DNA from: Mycobacterium marinum
GTDB taxonomy: Bacteria; Actinomycetota; Actinomycetes; Mycobacteriales; Mycobacteriaceae
DNA length: 64,000 nucleotides
Direction: 5' to 3'
NCBI RefSeq assembly: GCF_003391395.1
Contig: NZ_CP024190.1
Location: forward strand, 3,286,001 to 3,350,000
Below are positions 51,418 through 60,381 of the stretch, in pieces. A program made the translations under genes and the position numbers. Each line of letters starts with the position of its first letter. The first letter of the stretch is position 1. The notes below the pieces were generated by a model. It did no database searches, was not told the DNA's origin, and saw only the letters and a list, made by a program, of their open reading frames with translations.

Positions 51418-52701
51418 ATGTCAACCGAGACCGTTTCAGGGACGGTGCCAGCCGTCGAACTTCTGACTACCCCGCAAGGCATCGCCAATCCCTATCCGCT
51501 CTATGACGAACTCAGAGGGCTCTCGCCTGTTGCGGGGTATCGGGACTGGCCCCCTGGAACCGTCCCGGGCGCCGACGAACCGGTTACCGCCTGGGCGCTG
51601 TTCCGCTACGACCAGGTCTTTACCGCGGCGCGCGACGCGGCAACCTTCTCGTCCCGCGATCCCTTGCAGGAGGCGTCGTCGGCGCCGAGCCTGATGCTGG
51701 TCAACACCGATCCGCCCAAGCACGAAGTTGAACGCAAACTGGTCAGCCAGGCGTTTTCGCCGCGCCGGGTCAAGCGACTGGAGGGGTGGCTCAATGACCT
51801 GATCCCGCAGCTGCTCAACGATCTAGAAAAGGATTCTCGGGATGGGGCCGAAGACGGCTCACCGGACGGGGTCGTAGAAGTCATGGGCTTCGCCGCCGAG
51901 ATTCCCACCCGGGCGATGGTGCGACTGCTGGGCCTGCCCGATGGCGACCACGTGCGGTTCCGGCGGTGGGCCAACGCCTTCATGCTGTCCTCGTCGCTCA
52001 CCCCCGAAGAACGCATGGCGAGCAACCAGGAGATGGTGGGCACCTTCGCCACCCGGCTCGCCGAACACACCGCCCGGCTGGCCGAACGCGAAGCCAGCGA
52101 TGACGTTGAGGATGCCGAAGACCTCATCTCGGCGCTGTTGCGCGCCGAGGTGGACGGGCAGCGGCTCACCCCCGAAGAGATCGTCCGGTTCTGTGTGACG
52201 CTGGTGGTAGCCGGTAGCGAAACAACGACATTCCTGATCGGAAATCTGCTGCACGCGCTGGCCCGAGAGCCCGAGGTGCAGGCACGCGTCCGCGCCGATC
52301 GGACCTTGCTGAACATTTTCGTTGAGGAGACGCTTCGGCTCGACGGGCCGCCACAGCGCCTATTCCGCATCGCCACGCGCGACGTCGAGGTCGGCGACAA
52401 GCTGATCCGCAAGGGGGAGTGGGTCGCGTTGTTCTTCGGCTCGGCCAACCGCGACCCCGCCGTGTTCCCCGACCCGGGACGATTGGACATCGACCGGCCG
52501 AACATTCGCCAGCAGCTCTCGCTGGGGCATGGCCTGCACTTCTGTCTCGGTGCCTCACTGGCCCGACTGGAGGTGCTCGCCGTCCTCAACGCCGTGCTGG
52601 ATCGCTATCAGAAGATCGCGCTGACCGACGACCCCGGCACCAAGCAGACGGCCAGCCTGCTGACCCACGCATTTGTCCGGCTACCCCTGCACCTGTCATG
52701 A
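51418..52701 (+). CDS. Cytochrome P450
   Basis: The 427-residue P450 has the oxygen-activating I-helix VTLVVAGSETTTFLIGNLLH, the ExxR pair in IFVEETLRLDGPPQRLFRIATRDVEVG, and the heme loop SLGHGLHFCLGASLARLEVL with Cys376 as the proximal ligand. These are all features of actinobacterial soluble P450s. Reduction is presumably by the [3Fe-4S] ferredoxin encoded at the end of the same operon. ATG 51418 (MSTETVSG) is preferred; the open frame further upstream overlaps the divergent regulator. The SnoaL-like gene overlaps by ATGA. Substrate unknown; the surrounding genes suggest a lipid or terpenoid. Confidence 0.94.
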   Translation: MSTETVSGTVPAVELLTTPQGIANPYPLYDELRGLSPVAGYRDWPPGTVPGADEPVTAWALFRYDQVFTAARDAATFSSRDPLQEASSAPSLMLVNTDPPKHEVERKLVSQAFSPRRVKRLEGWLNDLIPQLLNDLEKDSRDGAEDGSPDGVVEVMGFAAEIPTRAMVRLLGLPDGDHVRFRRWANAFMLSSSLTPEERMASNQEMVGTFATRLAEHTARLAEREASDDVEDAEDLISALLRAEVDGQRLTPEEIVRFCVTLVVAGSETTTFLIGNLLHALAREPEVQARVRADRTLLNIFVEETLRLDGPPQRLFRIATRDVEVGDKLIRKGEWVALFFGSANRDPAVFPDPGRLDIDRPNIRQQLSLGHGLHFCLGASLARLEVLAVLNAVLDRYQKIALTDDPGTKQTASLLTHAFVRLPLHLS

Positions 52702-53114
52702 CGGTCACCACCGAGTCACGGGAGTCGCGCAACATCGAGGCAACCAAGGCCATCTATGCCGCGGTGCCGGCCGGCGACCTGGATACCGCGCTGCACCACC
52801 TCGACCCCGACGTGCGCATCACCTACTACGGGACCGAAAAGATCCCCTACGCGGGCGATTACCGCGGCATCGACGAGGCGATGACATTCTTCGCCAAGGT
52901 TGGCCAGGCGATCGAGATCGTCGAGATGGAGCCGTGGAAGTTCATCGCGCAAGGTGACGATCTCGCGACCTGGGGCCGGCAGCGGTTCCGGCGGCTGGCC
53001 ACCGGACACGAATGGGAATCGGAGTTCGCGCACATCATCACGTTGCGCGACGGTCGCTGGTTGCACTTCCGGGACTTCATGAATTCCGCCCTCACCCTGC
53101 AGGCCTTCTCATGA
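52698..53114 (+). CDS. SnoaL-like / limonene-1,2-epoxide-hydrolase-like protein
   Basis: The 138-residue NTF2-fold protein has NIEATKAIYAAVPAGDLDTALHHLDPDVRITYYGTEKIPYAGDYRGIDEAMTFFAKVG and closing strands ITLRDGRWLHFRDFMNSALTLQAF. The 'L.PDV...YYG....PYAG.Y.G......FF' pattern is that of SnoaL-like ketosteroid-isomerase relatives. It may act as an isomerase or hydrolase on the P450 product. Its ATG overlaps the P450 stop, and its end overlaps the ferredoxin start, so all three are translationally coupled. Confidence 0.82.
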   Translation: MTVTTESRESRNIEATKAIYAAVPAGDLDTALHHLDPDVRITYYGTEKIPYAGDYRGIDEAMTFFAKVGQAIEIVEMEPWKFIAQGDDLATWGRQRFRRLATGHEWESEFAHIITLRDGRWLHFRDFMNSALTLQAFS

Positions 53115-53305
53115 GGGTCGCCGCCGACCGGGAGATCTGCATGGCGACCGGCATGTGCGTAATGACGGCCGACGCCTTCTTCGATCAGGACGCCGACGGC
53201 ATCGTGGTACTGGCCGCCCATGAGGTGCCCGCCGACGAAGAACGCCGGGTGCGAAATGCGGTCAAACTGTGCCCGTCGGGGGCGCTCGAGCTGATGTCGG
53301 ACTGA
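53111..53305 (+). CDS. [3Fe-4S] ferredoxin, P450 partner
   Basis: The 64-residue protein has MRVAADREICMATGMCVMTADAFF with Cys10 and Cys16 (C-x5-C) and the terminal CPSGAL with the third Cys near residue 55. This is the three-cysteine pattern of mycobacterial [3Fe-4S] ferredoxins that feed P450s. ATG 53111 overlaps the SnoaL-like stop. The P450-SnoaL-ferredoxin order makes it the likely redox partner of the P450 at 51418. The reductase is not in this cluster. Confidence 0.93.
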   Translation: MRVAADREICMATGMCVMTADAFFDQDADGIVVLAAHEVPADEERRVRNAVKLCPSGALELMSD

Positions 53306-53417
53306 GGGGATGTGGCCCGGCGCCGCATTCGACGGCGAAGTCAGCACCTGCCCAGAGCGCGCGAACGCCGCGGACATCCGCCACACTCAATCTCCCTCAA
53401 GCGCGCCTATCATTAGG

Positions 53418-53432
53418 GTACTAGCAAGATAC
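53418..53432 (-). promoter_or_regulatory. Box A, yrbE3A promoter
   Basis: GTACTAGCAAGATAC, whose reverse complement is identical over 15 bases to the box at 36799-36813 in the mel2/echA13 promoter. Box B follows after 60 bases, the same spacing as there. Confidence 0.7.
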
Positions 53433-53492
53433 ATCAGTAGCCATAACTGGCATCTCGCTTCGATATTTGCGGATACTGCGGCTTCAAAGGCG

Positions 53493-53510
53493 CGTATTGT
53501 CTATGGACAT
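53493..53510 (+). promoter_or_regulatory. Box B, yrbE3A promoter
   Basis: CGTATTGTCTATGGACAT; its reverse complement matches the box at 36721-36738 in 17 of 18 positions. It lies 104 bases upstream of the yrbE3A start. Confidence 0.7.
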
Positions 53511-53614
53511 GTGCAGCTTGTGCCGCGTACCCTCACCGATGTCACCCGTCCAACTCGACCTGTCCGGATGGTCAGCGTGAGCAACCCCACCCGAGGCCTC
53601 GGCATCAATGCCAG

Positions 53615-54463
53615 ATGGTGCGCGACACCATGGTGACTCTGACCGATCGGGCGGCCAGCCCGGTAGCAGATCCGGTAGCCGACCCGGTCGCACGTCCGCT
53701 GGCCGGGTCGGTCACCAAGCCGGTCCGAGCGCTCGGCGACTTCTTCGCCATGACGCTCGACACGTTCGTGTCGATGTTCCGGCCGCCGTTCGCATGGCGT
53801 GAATATCTACTCCAGTGCTGGTTCGTGGCGCGGGTATCCACGCTCCCCGGGGTTTTGATGACAATCCCGTGGGCGGTGATCTCGGGGTTCCTCTTCAACG
53901 TGCTGCTCACCGATATCGGCGCCGCGGACTTCTCCGGCACCGGCTGCGCGATCTTCACCGTGGACCAGAGCGCTCCCATCGTCACCGTCCTGGTGGTCGC
54001 GGGCGCGGGCGCCACCGCAATGTGCGCCGATCTGGGTGCGCGGACCATCCGCGAGGAACTCGATGCGCTACGGGTGATGGGAATCAACCCGATCCAGGCT
54101 CTGGTGGTTCCCCGAGTGCTGGCCGCCACCACCGTCTCCCTGGCGCTGAGTTCGTTGGTGATCGCGACGGGACTCATCGGGGCATTCTTGTGTTCGGTGT
54201 TCCTCATGCATGTTTCGGCCGGTGCGTGGGTCACCGGACTCACCACACTCACTCACACGGTCGACGTCGTCATCTCGATGATCAAGGCGACCCTTTTCGG
54301 GCTGATGGCCGGGCTGATCGCCTGCTACAAGGGCATATCGGTGGGCGGCGGTCCGGCGGGCGTCGGCAGAGCGGTCAACGAGACCGTGGTCTTCGCGTTC
54401 GTGGTGCTGTTCGTCATCAACATCGTCGTGACCGCCGTCGGCATCCCGTTCATGGTGTCGTGA
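53615..54463 (+). CDS. yrbE3A: YrbE3A, MlaE-type permease of the Mce3 transport system
   Basis: The 282-residue integral membrane protein has five to six hydrophobic segments and the MlaE/YrbE signature EELDALRVMGINPIQALVVPRVLA (EExDAxxxMGxxP), preceded by AGAGATAMCADLGARTIREE. It pairs with YrbE3B to form the permease through which Mce3 proteins move lipids, powered by a shared ATPase (MceG/Mkl) encoded elsewhere. The first gene of the mce3 operon. It carries an unusual N-terminal run of imperfect repeats (SPVADPVADPVARPLAGSV). Confidence 0.95.
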   Translation: MVRDTMVTLTDRAASPVADPVADPVARPLAGSVTKPVRALGDFFAMTLDTFVSMFRPPFAWREYLLQCWFVARVSTLPGVLMTIPWAVISGFLFNVLLTDIGAADFSGTGCAIFTVDQSAPIVTVLVVAGAGATAMCADLGARTIREELDALRVMGINPIQALVVPRVLAATTVSLALSSLVIATGLIGAFLCSVFLMHVSAGAWVTGLTTLTHTVDVVISMIKATLFGLMAGLIACYKGISVGGGPAGVGRAVNETVVFAFVVLFVINIVVTAVGIPFMVS

Positions 54464-54472
54464 GGTGAAACC

Positions 54473-55327
54473 ATGACAGTCAGCGCTTCGCGAAGCTCCC
54501 GCCATCGCCTGCGACGCACGGCGAAAAGCCTGGTGCGCGAGTGGAATCGGCTGGGTTCACAGATGCGGTTCTATGTCACCACGCTGACCGGGATCCCCGA
54601 TGCGGTCATGCACTATCGCAGCGAGCTGCTGCGGGTGATCGCGCAGATGGGTTTTGGCGCGGGGACGCTCGCGGTGATCGGCGGGACGGTCGTCATCGTC
54701 GGGTTCTTGGCGATGACGACCGGCGCAATCGTGGCGGTGCAGGGCTACAACCAGTTTGCGTCGGTGGGTGTGGAAGCACTGACGGGCTTTGCGTCGGCCT
54801 TCTTCAATACTCGCGAAATTCAGCCGGGCACCGTCATGGTCGCGCTGGCCGCAACCGTCGGCGCCGGCGCCACCGCGCAGCTGGGTGCGATGCGGATCAA
54901 CGAAGAGATCGACGCGCTCGAGGTGATCGGTATCCGCAGCGTCAGCTACTTGGCCAGCACCCGGGTGCTGGCCGGAGTGGTGGTGGCCATCCCGTTGTTC
55001 TGCGTCGGACTCATCACCGCATATCTGGCCGCGCGGGCTGGCACCACCGCCATCTACGGCCAGGGGTCCGGTGTGTACGACCATTACTTCAATACGTTCC
55101 TGCGTCCCACCGACGTGCTCTGGTCGTCCTTCGAAGTCGTCGTGGTGGCACTCATGATCATGTTGGTCTGCACCTTCTACGGGTACAACGCGCACGGCGG
55201 GCCGGCCGGGGTCGGCGAGGCCGTCGGCCGGGCCGTACGCGCGTCAATGGTCGTCGCCTCGATAGCAATCGTCATCATGACGCTGGCCATCTACGGCCAG
55301 TCACCCAACTTCCACCTGGCGAGCTAG
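54473..55327 (+). CDS. yrbE3B: YrbE3B, MlaE-type permease of the Mce3 transport system
   Basis: The 284-residue partner of YrbE3A has the signature EEIDALEVIGIRSVSYLASTRVLAGVV and a similar set of hydrophobic segments (VIGGTVVIVGFLAMTTGAIVAVQGY, VVVAIPLFCVGLITAYLA, VVVALMIMLVCTFYGY). It starts 9 bases after yrbE3A and precedes mce3A by 4 bases. Together these components form an inner-membrane lipid importer. Orthologue of Rv1965. Confidence 0.95.
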   Translation: MTVSASRSSRHRLRRTAKSLVREWNRLGSQMRFYVTTLTGIPDAVMHYRSELLRVIAQMGFGAGTLAVIGGTVVIVGFLAMTTGAIVAVQGYNQFASVGVEALTGFASAFFNTREIQPGTVMVALAATVGAGATAQLGAMRINEEIDALEVIGIRSVSYLASTRVLAGVVVAIPLFCVGLITAYLAARAGTTAIYGQGSGVYDHYFNTFLRPTDVLWSSFEVVVVALMIMLVCTFYGYNAHGGPAGVGEAVGRAVRASMVVASIAIVIMTLAIYGQSPNFHLAS

Positions 55328-55331
55328 TGGC

Positions 55332-56717
55332 ATGGGTCGCGGGCCGGGAAAACACCGTCTGCACGATGCTTGGTGGACCGTGATCCTGTTCGCGGCGATC
55401 GTCGCGGCCATCCTCGTGACGACCGTGTCCTTCACCGGCACCTTGCGACCGTATGTTGCGGTCACCCTGACTTCGGAACGATCCGGGCTGGTGATGGACG
55501 CCGGCGCCAAGGTCATGTTACGTGGGGTGCAGGTCGGCCGGGTCCGTCAGATCGACAGCAACCATGGCGCCAGTCTCGAACTGGAAATCGACCCCGACCA
55601 GATCCGTTACATCCCTGCCAATGTGGAGGCGCAGATCAGCGCCACCACCGCGTTCGGCGCGAAGTTCGTCGACCTGGTGATACCGCCGACCCCGAGTCGC
55701 GCTCGGCTGGCTGCCGGGGCGGTATTGCATTCCAAGAACGTCAGCACCGAGATCAACACCGTTTTCGAGAACGTCGTCGACCTGCTCAACATGATCGATC
55801 CGCTGAAGCTCAACGCCGTGCTGAGCGCGGTGGCCGAAGGCGTTCGCGGACAGGGGGAACGCATCGGTCAGGCAACCACCGATCTGAACCAGGTGTTGCA
55901 GGCACTCAATGCACGTCGGGACACGCTGCGCCAGAACTGGCGGTCGCTGCGAGATTTCAGCAACACCTATGACGCGGCCGCGCGCGACATCTTGACGATC
56001 CTCGATGCGGCCAGCACCACCAGCACCACCGTGGTGGACCACGCGAGGTCGCTGGATTCCCTGCTGCTCAACGTGATCGGCTTGGCCGACACCGGGACCA
56101 ATCTGCTCGCCAACAACCGAGAGAACCTGACCACATCGATCAATATCCTCGAGCCGACCACGAATCTGCTACTCAAGTACAACCCCGAATACACCTGCTT
56201 GCTACAGGGCACCAAGTGGTACCTCGACAATGGCGGCTATGCGGCCTGGGGTGGCGCCGACGGCCGCACCCTGCAGCTCGATGTCGCACTGCTGCTGGGC
56301 AATGACCCCTATGTCTTTCCCGACAACCTGCCGCTCGTCGCCGCAAAAGGCGGCCCCAGCGGAGCGCCGGGCTGCGGATCATTGCCAGATGCGACCAAGA
56401 ACTTCCCGGTGCGTCAGCTCGTCACCGACACCGGTTGGGGAACCGGACTCGACATCCGGCCCAACCCCGGAATCGGGCATCCCTGCTGGGCCGACTACTT
56501 GCCCGTGACCCGCGCTGTGCCCCAGCCTCCTTCGGTGCGCCCCTGCCTGCCGGGGCCGGCGATCGGCCCCAACCCCGGGGGGCCGCCGTATGGAGCCGCG
56601 CTGTACGGCCCTGGCGGGGTGCCGCTATGGCCGGGGGTCCCGCCGGCTCCCACTGAGCCCGCACCGATACCCGAACCCCTTGCACCCCAGCAGGAGACGG
56701 GGACTCCATCACCATGA
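55332..56717 (+). CDS. mce3A: Mce3A lipid-transport protein
   Basis: The 461-residue protein has an N-terminal membrane anchor (WWTVILFAAIVAAILVTTVSF) and an MCE/MlaD domain (residues about 40-115, YVAVTLTSERSGLVMDAGAKVMLRGVQVGRVRQI). A long helical segment then forms the tube wall (to about 280), followed by a Pro/Gly-rich tail (PGPAIGPNPGGPPYGAALYG...). It is one of six subunits of the Mce3 complex in the cell envelope. Mce complexes import lipids; the Mce3 substrate is not settled. Confidence 0.95.
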   Translation: MGRGPGKHRLHDAWWTVILFAAIVAAILVTTVSFTGTLRPYVAVTLTSERSGLVMDAGAKVMLRGVQVGRVRQIDSNHGASLELEIDPDQIRYIPANVEAQISATTAFGAKFVDLVIPPTPSRARLAAGAVLHSKNVSTEINTVFENVVDLLNMIDPLKLNAVLSAVAEGVRGQGERIGQATTDLNQVLQALNARRDTLRQNWRSLRDFSNTYDAAARDILTILDAASTTSTTVVDHARSLDSLLLNVIGLADTGTNLLANNRENLTTSINILEPTTNLLLKYNPEYTCLLQGTKWYLDNGGYAAWGGADGRTLQLDVALLLGNDPYVFPDNLPLVAAKGGPSGAPGCGSLPDATKNFPVRQLVTDTGWGTGLDIRPNPGIGHPCWADYLPVTRAVPQPPSVRPCLPGPAIGPNPGGPPYGAALYGPGGVPLWPGVPPAPTEPAPIPEPLAPQQETGTPSP

Positions 56718-56792
56718 CAGACCCATGACGGCACCGGGACGGCACCAGGGCGGCGCCGGTGCGTGCCAATCAAGACAAGCAGGGGAGTAGCA

Positions 56793-57821
56793 ATGCGGGA
56801 AGACCTCAGAGGCGTCGTGATCCGCCTCGGCGTGTTCCTGACGGTCTGCGCGCTGACCGCCTTTCTGCTGGTCGCTGTCTTCGGTCAGGTGCGCTTCGGC
56901 GACGGCAACACCTACTACGCCGAGTTCAGCAATGTCTCCAACCTCAGAGAAGGCAAGCTGGTCCGCATCGCAGGGGTTGAGGTCGGCAAGGTCGAGAAGA
57001 TCTCCATCAATCCCGATGCGACCGTGAAAGTCGAGTTCACCGCCGACAATTCGGTCACCCTCACCCAGGGAACCCAGGCGGTGATCCGCTACGACAATCT
57101 CTTCGGCGACCGCTATCTGGCACTCGAGGAAGGAGCCGGCGGGCTCACGATCCTCAAGCCCGGTCAGACAATTCCGTTGGCCAACACCAAACCGGCACTG
57201 GATCTCGACGCCTTGATCGGCGGCTTCCGGCCACTGTTTCGCGCCCTGGACCCCCACCAGGTCAATGCGCTGAGCGACCAACTGCTGCAAGCATTTCAGG
57301 GCCAGGGCCCCACCATCGGAACTTTTCTGGACCAGGCTGCGGCCGTGACCAACACATTGGCCGATCGGGATCAGCTGATCGGTCAGGTGGTCACCAATCT
57401 CAACGTGGTGCTGGGTTCGCTGGGGGGTCAAAGCGACCGGCTGGACAAGGCCGTGGCGTCGCTGTCGCAGCTGATTGCGGGGCTCTCCGCACGCCGAACC
57501 GACATATCCAACGCGGTGGCATACACCAACGCCGCGGCCGGATCGGTCGCCGACTTGCTCTCGCAAGCCCGCGCACCGTTTTCGAAGGCGCTGCACGAGA
57601 CCGACCGGGTCGCGACCATCGCGCTGGCCGATCATGACTACCTCGACAATCTGCTCAACACGTTGCCGGACAGATACCAGGCGCTGGTACGGCAGGGCAT
57701 GTACGGTGACTTCTTCGCCTTCTACCTGTGTGACGTCGTGCTGAAGGTCAACGGCAAAGGTGGGCAGCCGGTGTACATCAAGGTCGCCGGTCAGGCCACA
57801 GGTCGGTGCACGCCGAAATGA
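56793..57821 (+). CDS. mce3B: Mce3B lipid-transport protein
   Basis: From ATG 56793, behind an AGGGGAG site, the 342-residue subunit has an N-terminal anchor (VVIRLGVFLTVCALTAFLLVAVFG), an MCE domain (YYAEFSNVSNLREGKLVRIAGVEVGKVEKI) and the helical segment with SDRLDKAVASLSQLIAGLSARRTDI. It ends without the Pro-rich tail of its neighbours (ATGRCTPK). The stop overlaps the mce3C start (ATGA). The 75-base gap after mce3A is the only one of note within the mce genes. Confidence 0.95.
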   Translation: MREDLRGVVIRLGVFLTVCALTAFLLVAVFGQVRFGDGNTYYAEFSNVSNLREGKLVRIAGVEVGKVEKISINPDATVKVEFTADNSVTLTQGTQAVIRYDNLFGDRYLALEEGAGGLTILKPGQTIPLANTKPALDLDALIGGFRPLFRALDPHQVNALSDQLLQAFQGQGPTIGTFLDQAAAVTNTLADRDQLIGQVVTNLNVVLGSLGGQSDRLDKAVASLSQLIAGLSARRTDISNAVAYTNAAAGSVADLLSQARAPFSKALHETDRVATIALADHDYLDNLLNTLPDRYQALVRQGMYGDFFAFYLCDVVLKVNGKGGQPVYIKVAGQATGRCTPK

Positions 57822-59101
57822 AGTCATTCGCTGAACGCAACCTACTGCTGGTCGGCACTGTGGGCATCCTTACCGCCGCTGGCGTCGTGGGGGGTGCCCT
57901 GCAATACCAGAAGCTCCCGTTCTTCGACCAGGGCACCAGCGTCTGCGCATACTTCGCCGATGTGGGTGGGTTGCGGACCGGCAACACGGTCGAGGTCTCC
58001 GGCTATCCCGTCGGGAAGGTGTCCAGTATCGAGCTCGACGAGCCCGGCGCCCGGGTCACGTTCAAGGTCGACAAGAACATCCGCCTCGGTGAGCGCACCG
58101 AGGCGGCTATCAAGACCAAAGGCCTGCTGGGTAGCAAGTTCGTCGAGGTGATACCGCGTGGAGAGGGCCATCTCACCGGCCCGATCCCGGTCGAGCGGAC
58201 CATGTCGCCCTACCAGCTGCCCGACGCGCTGGGCGACTTGGCCAGCACCATCAGCGGATTGAACACCGGTCAGCTGTCCGAATCACTGGACACCCTGGCG
58301 CAGACATTTGCCGACACCCCGGCCGATTTCCGCAACGCGGTACAGGGAGTGGCCCGCCTCGCACGAACACTCAACCAGCGTGACGTGCAACTGCGCAGCC
58401 TGCTGGACAACGCGGCCAGAGCCACTGGCGTGCTGGCCAACCGCACCGATCAGATCGCGGGCCTGGTACGCGACACCAATGCACTGCTGGTGCAGCTTCG
58501 GACCCAAAGTGCGGCCCTGGACCAGATCTGGGCGAACATCTCCGCGGTAGCACGGCAATTGAAGGGCTTCATCGCCGACAACCGCCAGGAGCTACGGCCG
58601 GCGCTGGACAAACTCAACGGGGTGCTCGACATTGTCGAGGCTCGCAAAGAACGCCTGCAGCAAGCGATTCCGTTGATCAACACCTACGTCATGTCACTCG
58701 GCGAATCGGTGTCCTCGGGCCCCTTCTTCAAGGCCTACGTGGTCAACCTGCTACCGGGCCAGTTCGTGCAACCGTTCATCGGCGCCGCATTCTCCGATCT
58801 GGGGCTGGACCCGGCCACCTTGCTGCCCTCGCAGCTGACCGATCCGCCCACTGGGCAACCCGGCACCCCGCCGTTGCCGATGCCCTACCCGCGCACCGGT
58901 CAGGGCGGCGAGCCGCGGTTGACGCTGCCGGACGCGATTACCGGCAACCCCGGCGATCCGCGCTACCCATACCGGGAGCCACCGCCGGCTCCACCGCCCG
59001 GGGGCCCACCACCGGGGCCGCCCGCGGTCGCACCGCCGGGCTTGGCGTCCACCCCGGGACCGGTCCAGGTGCCGGCCCCGCAGCCGGGTGGTCCGTCATG
59101 A
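57818..59101 (+). CDS. mce3C: Mce3C lipid-transport protein
   Basis: From ATG 57818 the 427-residue subunit has a short N-terminal anchor (LLLVGTVGILTAAGVVGGALQY), an MCE domain (VCAYFADVGGLRTGNTVEVSGYPVGKVSSIELDEPG...GLLGSKFVEVIPRG) and a helical segment (DVQLRSLLDNAARATGVLANRTDQIAGLV). It ends with a strongly Pro/Gly-rich tail of about 70 residues, probably disordered and exposed. Both ends overlap their neighbours by ATGA, a sign of translational coupling throughout the operon. Confidence 0.95.
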   Translation: MKSFAERNLLLVGTVGILTAAGVVGGALQYQKLPFFDQGTSVCAYFADVGGLRTGNTVEVSGYPVGKVSSIELDEPGARVTFKVDKNIRLGERTEAAIKTKGLLGSKFVEVIPRGEGHLTGPIPVERTMSPYQLPDALGDLASTISGLNTGQLSESLDTLAQTFADTPADFRNAVQGVARLARTLNQRDVQLRSLLDNAARATGVLANRTDQIAGLVRDTNALLVQLRTQSAALDQIWANISAVARQLKGFIADNRQELRPALDKLNGVLDIVEARKERLQQAIPLINTYVMSLGESVSSGPFFKAYVVNLLPGQFVQPFIGAAFSDLGLDPATLLPSQLTDPPTGQPGTPPLPMPYPRTGQGGEPRLTLPDAITGNPGDPRYPYREPPPAPPPGGPPPGPPAVAPPGLASTPGPVQVPAPQPGGPS

Positions 59102-60381
59102 CCACGAGGTTGCGGCGGACCCGCTCGGTGCTGGCAACCACACTCATCCTGGTGTTGGTCGCCGGAGTGATCGCGGCAATGCGCACCGCCGGGGACGCGA
59201 CCCGAACGCTCGTGGTCGCCTACTTCGACAACAGCAACGGGGTGTTCGCCGGTGACGACGTCCTCATCCGGGGCGTGCCAGTAGGCAAGATAGTCAAGAT
59301 CGAGCCGCAGCCGCTGCGGTCCAAGATCTCGTTCTGGTTCGACCGCAAGTACAAGGTTCCCGCCGACGCCAAGGCGGCGATCCTGTCGCCACAATTGGTG
59401 ACGGGTCGGGCGATCCAGCTCACCCCGCCCTACTCAGGTGGACCCACCATGGCCAGCGGCGCGATCATCTCGCAGCAGCGCACCGCGGTGCCGGTGGAGT
59501 GGGATGACCTACGCAACCAGCTACAACGACTGACCGAGTTGCTCAAGCCCACCGAGCCGGGCGGCGTCAGCACGTTGGGTGCCCTCATCAATACCGCCGC
59601 GGACAATCTACGTGGCCAGGGATCCACCATTCGTGACGCGATTGTCGAACTTTCACAGACGGTTTCGACTCTCAGCGATCACCGGAATGACATCTTCTCC
59701 ACCGTACGAAACCTGTCCACGCTGGTGTCTGCACTGCACGACAGTGCCGACCTGCTCGAGCAGCTCAACCACAACCTCGCCGCGGTTTCCTCGCTGCTGG
59801 CCACCGATCCGAACAAGGTCGGTCAGGCCGTGGAAGACATCAACGCGGTGGTCGCCGATGTGCAGAGCTTCGCCGCCGAGAACCGGGAGGCGGTCGGCAC
59901 CGCCTCAGACAAGCTGGCGTCGATCAGCAACGCGCTGGTGGCCAGCCTCGACGACATCAAGCAGACCCTGCACATCGGGCCCACGGTGCTGCAGAACTTC
60001 AACAACATCTTTGAACCGGCCAACGGGGCGCTCACCGGCGCGCTGGCCGCCAACGACTTCGCCAACCCAATCTCTTTTCTGTGCGGTGCAATTCAGTCCG
60101 CCTCCCGCTTGGGCGGCGAACAGGCAGCCAAACTCTGCGTGCAATATCTGGCTCCGATCCTGAAGAACCGCCAATACAACTTTCCCCCGCTGGGGGAGAA
60201 CCTGTTCGTCGGCGCCCAGGCCCGGCCCAACGAAGTCACCTACAGCGAAGACTGGATGAGACCGGACTACGTTCCGCCGCAGCCGGATATGCCGCCTGCG
60301 GAACCGCCAGCAGATGTGACTGTGGAACCCGACCCCGCCGCCGGGCTACGCGGCATGATGGTCCCGCCGGGAGGTGGCTGA
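59098..60381 (+). CDS. mce3D: Mce3D lipid-transport protein
   Basis: The 427-residue subunit has an anchor (RSVLATTLILVLVAGVIAAM), an MCE domain (VVAYFDNSNGVFAGDDVLIRGVPVGKIVKIEPQP...AAILSPQLVTGRAIQLTPPY) and a long helical segment with SDHRNDIFSTVRNLSTLVSALHDSADLLEQLNHNL. The tail is acidic and proline-rich (PQPDMPPAEPPADVTVEPDP). Its stop overlaps the mce3E start. Confidence 0.95.
   Translation: MTTRLRRTRSVLATTLILVLVAGVIAAMRTAGDATRTLVVAYFDNSNGVFAGDDVLIRGVPVGKIVKIEPQPLRSKISFWFDRKYKVPADAKAAILSPQLVTGRAIQLTPPYSGGPTMASGAIISQQRTAVPVEWDDLRNQLQRLTELLKPTEPGGVSTLGALINTAADNLRGQGSTIRDAIVELSQTVSTLSDHRNDIFSTVRNLSTLVSALHDSADLLEQLNHNLAAVSSLLATDPNKVGQAVEDINAVVADVQSFAAENREAVGTASDKLASISNALVASLDDIKQTLHIGPTVLQNFNNIFEPANGALTGALAANDFANPISFLCGAIQSASRLGGEQAAKLCVQYLAPILKNRQYNFPPLGENLFVGAQARPNEVTYSEDWMRPDYVPPQPDMPPAEPPADVTVEPDPAAGLRGMMVPPGGG

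Larger units (their letters stand above)
53306..53614. promoter_or_regulatory. yrbE3A upstream region
   Basis: The 309-base region contains boxes A (53418-53432) and B (53493-53510) described separately. The stretch from about 53410 to 53510 is AT-richer than average. No separate gene is evident; a short Arg-rich frame is considered non-coding. The yrbE3A start follows at 53615. Confidence 0.6.

Noticed and set aside
53310..53636. Small frame between the ferredoxin and yrbE3A genes
   Set aside because: It spans the AT-rich operator region, has no family match and overlaps the yrbE3A start.
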